The translations under genes were made by a program, and so were the position numbers. A model generated the notes under the pieces. It did no database searches and was not told the DNA's origin. It was given only the letters and a program-made list of their open reading frames with translations. Positions 60,344 through 64,000 of a stretch of 64,000 bases of DNA are shown here, piece after piece. This stretch comes from Mycolicibacterium frederiksbergense (lineage in GTDB: Bacteria > Actinomycetota > Actinomycetes > Mycobacteriales > Mycobacteriaceae): NCBI RefSeq assembly GCF_029893345.1, contig NZ_JARXVE010000002.1, positions 1-64,000 of the forward strand, given 5' to 3'. Numbering within the stretch: position 1 is the stretch's first letter; each line of letters begins with the position of its first letter.

Positions 60344-61419
60344 CAACAGCAGGCCCGCTGGCCGGTATCCGCGTCATCGAGGTCGGTGTCATGCTGGCCG
60401 GCCCGTACGCCACCATGATGCTGGCCGACCTCGGAGCCGAAGTGATCAAGGTCGAACCGCCGGGCGGGGAGATTTCGCGCCAGGTCAGCGACAGTTATTT
60501 CGCCAGCCTCAACCGGGGTAAGCGCAGCATCTGCCTGGACCTCAAGTCTGAGGCCGGGAAGGCGAAACTCGGTGAGCTGCTGGCGGATTCGCACGCGCTA
60601 CTGGTGAACATGAAGCCGTCGGTGATCCGCCGGCTGGGCCTCACCTATGAATCGCTGTCGCGCTTCAACCCGAAGATCGTCTGCGTGGCGATGACCGGAT
60701 TCGGTCTGAACGGGGGAGACGACCCGGCGTTCGACTACGTCATCCAGGCCGCCACCGGGGTGGCGGCGATGACCGGCGAGCCCGACGGCCCGCCTACGCT
60801 GCCGGGCTACTCGTCGGCCGACAACTCCACCGGGTTGACCGCCGCGCTGGGCCTGCTGGCGATGATCGTGTCCGGCAAGGGCGGTCAGGTCGATGTCTGC
60901 CTGCGCGATGTGATGCTCTCCCAGTTGAACTACCGGGCTTCGGCCTATCTCAACGGTGGTGTCGAGCCGCATCGCCATCCATTCGGTGCGCATTCGTATT
61001 ACGTACCCGCTCAGCTGTTTCCCACCGCCGATGGCTATCTGGCGTTGTTCATCACCCACGACGGGTTCTGGAAGTCGTTTGCCGGCGAGGCCGGGGTGGA
61101 CGGGTTCGAGACCATGGCCGAGCGGGCCGCGCGGCGCGGCGAGGTCCTCGATGCGGTGACTGCTGTGCTGGCGACCGATACCGCGCTGGGCTGGGAGTCA
61201 CGGCTCAAGCCACTGGGAATCCCGGCTGCCGCGGTGCGTACCCTGCCGCAGGCACTGACCGCGACGCCCGCGGTGCTGGTCAACGCCGGGGATTTCCGGT
61301 TGGTTGGGAGCCCGATCCATGTCACGGGGTACACGCCGGACTACCGGGCGGCGCCGGTGTTCGACGAGTACGCCGCCGGCGAATCGACGGTTCAGGCCCC
61401 AGTTCAGTCTTCGTCGTAG
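60340..61419 (+). CDS. CaiB/BaiF-type (family III) CoA transferase
   Basis: A 359-aa family III CoA transferase or acyl-CoA racemase. It shows GIRVIEVGVMLAGPYATMML, VIKVEPPGGE, the region FASLNRGKRSICLDLKSE, and GYSSADNSTGLTAALGLLAM including the catalytic Asp position. It could move CoA between a substrate and a product acid, or epimerise a 2-methylacyl-CoA (AMACR-like). GTG 60340 overlaps the LLM gene stop. Its 3' end overlaps the convergent ferredoxin gene by 16 bases. Confidence 0.9.
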   Translation: MTTAGPLAGIRVIEVGVMLAGPYATMMLADLGAEVIKVEPPGGEISRQVSDSYFASLNRGKRSICLDLKSEAGKAKLGELLADSHALLVNMKPSVIRRLGLTYESLSRFNPKIVCVAMTGFGLNGGDDPAFDYVIQAATGVAAMTGEPDGPPTLPGYSSADNSTGLTAALGLLAMIVSGKGGQVDVCLRDVMLSQLNYRASAYLNGGVEPHRHPFGAHSYYVPAQLFPTADGYLALFITHDGFWKSFAGEAGVDGFETMAERAARRGEVLDAVTAVLATDTALGWESRLKPLGIPAAAVRTLPQALTATPAVLVNAGDFRLVGSPIHVTGYTPDYRAAPVFDEYAAGESTVQAPVQSSS

Positions 61420-61715
61420 GAGACCGTCACCGAGTCGCAGTCGGGGACGGCCTGGCAGGTCAGCACGTAACCGTCGGCGACCTCGTCGTCGTCGAGCGCG
61501 TCGTTGACCCGCATGGTCGCGGTGCCATCGAGCAGCTTGGCCATGCAGGTGCCGCAGTTACCGGCCTCGCAGGAGAACGGAGGCGTCATGCCGGCGCGGC
61601 GAGCACTTTCCAGCAGTGTTTCGCCCTGCCGTCGCGGCACGGACAACTGTTCACGTTCGAAGACGATCGTGATCTTGCCGTCCGTTTCGCCACCGACCGT
61701 CGGTTCTGCCGTCAT
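61404..61715 (-). CDS. Plant-type [2Fe-2S] ferredoxin
   Basis: A 103-aa ferredoxin with cluster ligands in PFSCEAGNCGTCMAKL (C-x4-C-x2-C) and the fourth Cys in YVLTCQAVP. ATG 61715 has GGGGAG close upstream. It lies alone on the minus strand inside the plus-strand cluster and is divergent from the second acyl-CoA synthetase. It is a plausible electron donor for the P450 at 52.5 kb or another oxygenase (inference). Confidence 0.92.
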   Translation of the reverse strand: MTAEPTVGGETDGKITIVFEREQLSVPRRQGETLLESARRAGMTPPFSCEAGNCGTCMAKLLDGTATMRVNDALDDDEVADGYVLTCQAVPDCDSVTVSYDED

Positions 61716-61748
61716 GAGACTCCCCTGCGCACTAACATTCTGATCTAG

Positions 61749-61765
61749 AGAGAATAGCATTCTCT
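61749..61765. promoter_or_regulatory. 17-bp palindromic operator candidate
   Basis: AGAGAAT-AGC-ATTCTCT, a perfect 7-3-7 dyad, lies in the AT-rich divergent region between the ferredoxin and the acyl-CoA synthetase genes, typical of a TetR-type operator. Its right half contains GCATTCTC, also present in both 28-bp repeats at 57.2 and 57.4 kb. Confidence 0.6.
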
Positions 61766-61843
61766 ATTAATGATAGTATCCTCTCAACTCGGCCGAGGAC
61801 TCCGTCGGGAGTCACCCGGCAGCAGATTAGGAGAGGTCAAGCC

Positions 61844-61870
61844 ATGTGCCAGCGGGGCCGAACTCGGTGA
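61844..61870 (+). CDS. Possible 8-codon leader peptide coupled to the acyl-CoA synthetase
   Basis: ATG 61844, seven bases after GGAGAGG, opens MCQRGRTR and stops at TGA 61868-61870, which overlaps an in-frame GTG (61867) of the synthetase. It may be a translational-coupling leader or simply a frame caused by the ATGTG context at the real start. Confidence 0.25.
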   Translation: MCQRGRTR

Positions 61871-63249
61871 CTGTCACCGATGCCGACGCCGTCGCGCTCG
61901 CGTTCGAAGGTCATGAGTACACCCTGGCCGAACTCGACGCGCTGACCAGTGGGATGGCCACCGTGCTGGAGCTCCGGGGAGTTCGGCCGGGTGACCGGGT
62001 GGCCCTGATGTCGTCCAACCGCCCCGAGTTCGTCGTGGCGTTGCGGGCAATCTGGGGCCTGGGCGCGGCGGCCGTGCTGATCAGCCCGGCCTGGAAGGCT
62101 GCCGAGGTCGCCCACGCAGTTGCCCTCACTGCGCCCACGCACGCGGTCGGGGACCACGAGGTGCTGGCAGCGCAGATGCCGATGCTGCACCTCGATGAAC
62201 CGATCACGCCGGGCCGTCGGGAACTCGGCCCGCCCGATCCGGATGCCGACGCCTTGTTCGTCTTCAGCTCCGGGACCACGGGTCTGCCCAAGGCGGTTCG
62301 GCACACTCACCGCGGATTCGCCGCGGCCATCGGTCACTGGCGCGACGCGCTCGGGTTCACTCGCGCCGACCGCATGCAGATCATGACGCCGCCGTCGCAC
62401 ATCCTGGGTTTGCTCAATATCGCCATGGTGCTCGACACCGGTGCCTGGATGCGGCTGCACCGGCGCTTTGATGTCGAGACGATGCTGCGGCACATCGAAT
62501 CCGACCGGATCACGATCGAAATGGCCGTGGCGCCAATCGCATTGGCGCTGTCGGCGCATCCCGATCTGGAGCGCTACGATCTGTCCTCGCTGCGCTATGT
62601 GATGTGGTGCGCCACCCCGGTCACCCGCAGTGTCGCCGAGGCCGTCACGGACCGCGCCGGTGTGCGGTGGCTGACCGCGTACGGCACCACCGAACTTCCG
62701 GTGATCGCCTGCAATCCGCTGGAGGACACCCGCATCGAGACTGTCGGCACCCCGGTGGGCGGGGTCGAGGTGCGCATCGGTGACGACGGGGAGATCCTGG
62801 TGCGCTCGGACTCGGTGATGGCCGGATACCTGCCGAACGAGGCCACCGGCGGCGCGCTCCGCGACGGCTGGTATCGCACCGGTGACGTCGGCTACCTCGA
62901 TGGCGACGGCTATCTGCACATCACCGACCGGTCCAAGGAGATGGTCAAGGTCCGGGGATTCCAGGTGGCGCCGGCCGAGATCGAGGCGGTGCTGCACGGG
63001 CATCCGGCGGTAGCCGACTGCGCGGTGTACGGCGTGGCCGATGCGGCCGACGGGGAGGCCGTGGTGGCCGCCGTGACGACTAGTTCCGCGGTGTCGGCCG
63101 AGGAGCTCATGGACCTGGTCGGTGATCGGCTGGCCTCGTACAAGCGGCCCAGCCGCGTGGAGTTCGTAACCGAGATACCCCGGTTACCTTCCGGAAAGGT
63201 ATTGCGACGAGTGCTGAAGGAGCGGCATGGACGTTCGTCTGACGGCTGA
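61846..63249 (+). CDS. Acyl-CoA synthetase (class I, FadD-type)
   Basis: A 467-aa AMP-forming ligase. It has LFVFSSGTTGLPKAVRHTH (phosphate loop), WLTAYGTTELPVIACN, GWYRTGDVGYLDGDGYLHI, SKEMVKVRGFQVAPAEIE and the C-terminal LPSGKVLRRVL with the catalytic Lys. GTG 61846 follows TAGGAGAGG by 9 bases; GTG 61867, coupled to a possible leader peptide, is the alternative and would shorten it by 7 residues. The stop lies 23 bases inside the acyl-CoA dehydrogenase gene. Confidence 0.9.
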   Translation: MPAGPNSVTVTDADAVALAFEGHEYTLAELDALTSGMATVLELRGVRPGDRVALMSSNRPEFVVALRAIWGLGAAAVLISPAWKAAEVAHAVALTAPTHAVGDHEVLAAQMPMLHLDEPITPGRRELGPPDPDADALFVFSSGTTGLPKAVRHTHRGFAAAIGHWRDALGFTRADRMQIMTPPSHILGLLNIAMVLDTGAWMRLHRRFDVETMLRHIESDRITIEMAVAPIALALSAHPDLERYDLSSLRYVMWCATPVTRSVAEAVTDRAGVRWLTAYGTTELPVIACNPLEDTRIETVGTPVGGVEVRIGDDGEILVRSDSVMAGYLPNEATGGALRDGWYRTGDVGYLDGDGYLHITDRSKEMVKVRGFQVAPAEIEAVLHGHPAVADCAVYGVADAADGEAVVAAVTTSSAVSAEELMDLVGDRLASYKRPSRVEFVTEIPRLPSGKVLRRVLKERHGRSSDG

Positions 63250-64000
63250 ACAGCAGCAGCTGCGAGAGGCCGCAGCGAAACTGGCCGACGATCTCGGGCC
63301 GGGTTCGGTCCAGGAATTGTCGGATGAAAGCCGGATCACCCGGTTGGAGAGCACGGTCGCCGCAACCGAGTGGCGCACCCTGCGCTCCGACGGTGCCACC
63401 GGCGTTGAGGTGGCGATCATCGCCGAGGAGTTCGGACGCGGTCTGGTCGACGTGCCCTTCCTCGGGCCGGTACTCGCCGACGATCTGGCGCGCCGGCTCG
63501 GTCGTGCCGTGCAGGTCGGCACCGAGGAAGCCGCCACCGCCGGTGTGGATCTGACTCGCAGCACGGTGGGCGTGGTCGAATCACCGGCAGAACTCGGTGA
63601 GCTGTCGAGCGGGGAGGCGCTGCGCTGGCAGGCTCTGGCGCTGGCGGCCACGAGCGCGGATCTCGTCGGTGCCGCCCGGGGCGCACATGCGCTGGCTGTT
63701 GACTACGCGAAAGTCCGTGAGCAGTACGGCTCGTCGATCGGTTCGTATCAGGCCGTCGCGCACCTGCTCGCCGAGGGGCTGGCCCTGATCGAGGGTTCGA
63801 TCAGCGTGCTGCGGCACGCGGCGTGGGCCGTTGACGAACTCGATCCGGCCGAGGCCGTTCGCGCCGGGCAGATCGCCAAGATCTATTGCGCCCGCGCCGC
63901 ACGCACTGTGTGCGAGACCGCGATCCAGGTGCACGGCGGCATCGGAAACACCTGGGAATGCCTGGCGCATGTGTATCTGCGTCGCGTCCTGACCTCAACC
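63227..64000 (+). CDS. Acyl-CoA dehydrogenase (FadE-type), cut by the window end
   Basis: At least 258 residues from ATG 63227, frame still open at the edge. The N-terminus MDVRLTAEQQQLREAAAKLA and the C-terminal part (VDYAKVREQYGSSIGSYQAV; ETAIQVHGGIGNTWECLAHV) are those of acyl-CoA dehydrogenases. The middle beta domain is short and the FAD-contacting part poorly conserved, like the small subunits of mycobacterial alpha2-beta2 FadE enzymes, so a partner FadE next door is expected. It overlaps the synthetase gene by 23 bases. Confidence 0.88.
   Translation, partial: MDVRLTAEQQQLREAAAKLADDLGPGSVQELSDESRITRLESTVAATEWRTLRSDGATGVEVAIIAEEFGRGLVDVPFLGPVLADDLARRLGRAVQVGTEEAATAGVDLTRSTVGVVESPAELGELSSGEALRWQALALAATSADLVGAARGAHALAVDYAKVREQYGSSIGSYQAVAHLLAEGLALIEGSISVLRHAAWAVDELDPAEAVRAGQIAKIYCARAARTVCETAIQVHGGIGNTWECLAHVYLRRVLTST

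Overview
The window is chromosomal DNA of a high-GC actinobacterium, almost certainly a Mycolicibacterium (rapid-growing Mycobacterium). It opens in the 3' end of a 5S rRNA gene. From there to about 30.4 kb the gene order matches the M. tuberculosis block Rv1316c-Rv1343c as I remember it: ogt, Ada/AlkA, adenylate cyclase, nucS, methylmalonyl-CoA epimerase, fadA4, thioredoxin-like protein, glgB-glgE | glgP, dinG, pncB, clpS, mec-cysO-cysM, rhomboid, murI, cAMP phosphodiesterase, rph, rdgB, DUF3817, lprD. No database search was run; identifications rest on motifs, family recognition and synteny.

Region 1 (0-30.4 kb) is conserved core. It holds alkylation-damage repair, mismatch repair (NucS), the GlgE alpha-glucan pathway, NAD salvage, the ClpS N-degron adaptor, the CysO/CysM/Mec cysteine pathway, and peptidoglycan, RNA and nucleotide housekeeping. 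Local additions are a glutaminase-STAS fusion, a virginiamycin B lyase-like propeller, a lipoprotein zinc metallopeptidase and a second DUF3817 gene.

Region 2 (30.4-46.1 kb) is an accessory island flanked on the left by tRNA-Leu(UAG) and a free-standing LAGLIDADG-like protein. It carries a type I restriction-modification system whose hsdR (32.2-35.6 kb) lies about 8.7 kb of other genes away from hsdM-hsdS (43.3-46.0 kb). Between them are a Phd-PIN toxin-antitoxin pair with a perfect 31-bp operator palindrome, two divergent genes of unknown function (228 aa, and a 632-aa protein built from a duplicated module), a SpoIIAA-like protein, an HSP90-family ATPase coupled to a helical-repeat protein, and two DEDDh exonuclease genes, one truncated. 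Two pairs of matched promoter-region elements link the operons of this island. It is the best candidate in the window for an undescribed defence-type system.

Region 3 (46.1-51.4 kb) is mixed: a secreted DUF732 protein, a fatty-acyl-AMP ligase, a DUF4333 protein, a second lipoprotein metallopeptidase paralogous to the one in region 1, and a P-loop kinase.

Region 4 (51.4-64 kb) is a catabolic cluster: LacI regulator, cytochrome P450, two SDRs, two acyl-CoA synthetases, a two-subunit B12-dependent acyl-CoA mutase with a hybrid active-site signature, an LLM (F420-type) oxidoreductase, a CaiB-type CoA transferase, a [2Fe-2S] ferredoxin and an acyl-CoA dehydrogenase cut by the window edge. Tight start/stop overlaps, a 28-bp direct repeat and a 17-bp palindrome in the intergenic regions suggest coordinated control. 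The likely job is activation and carbon-skeleton rearrangement of a branched acyl substrate; the substrate itself cannot be read from the sequence.

There is no stretch above 300 bases without a gene, and no CRISPR array or complete insertion sequence was seen.
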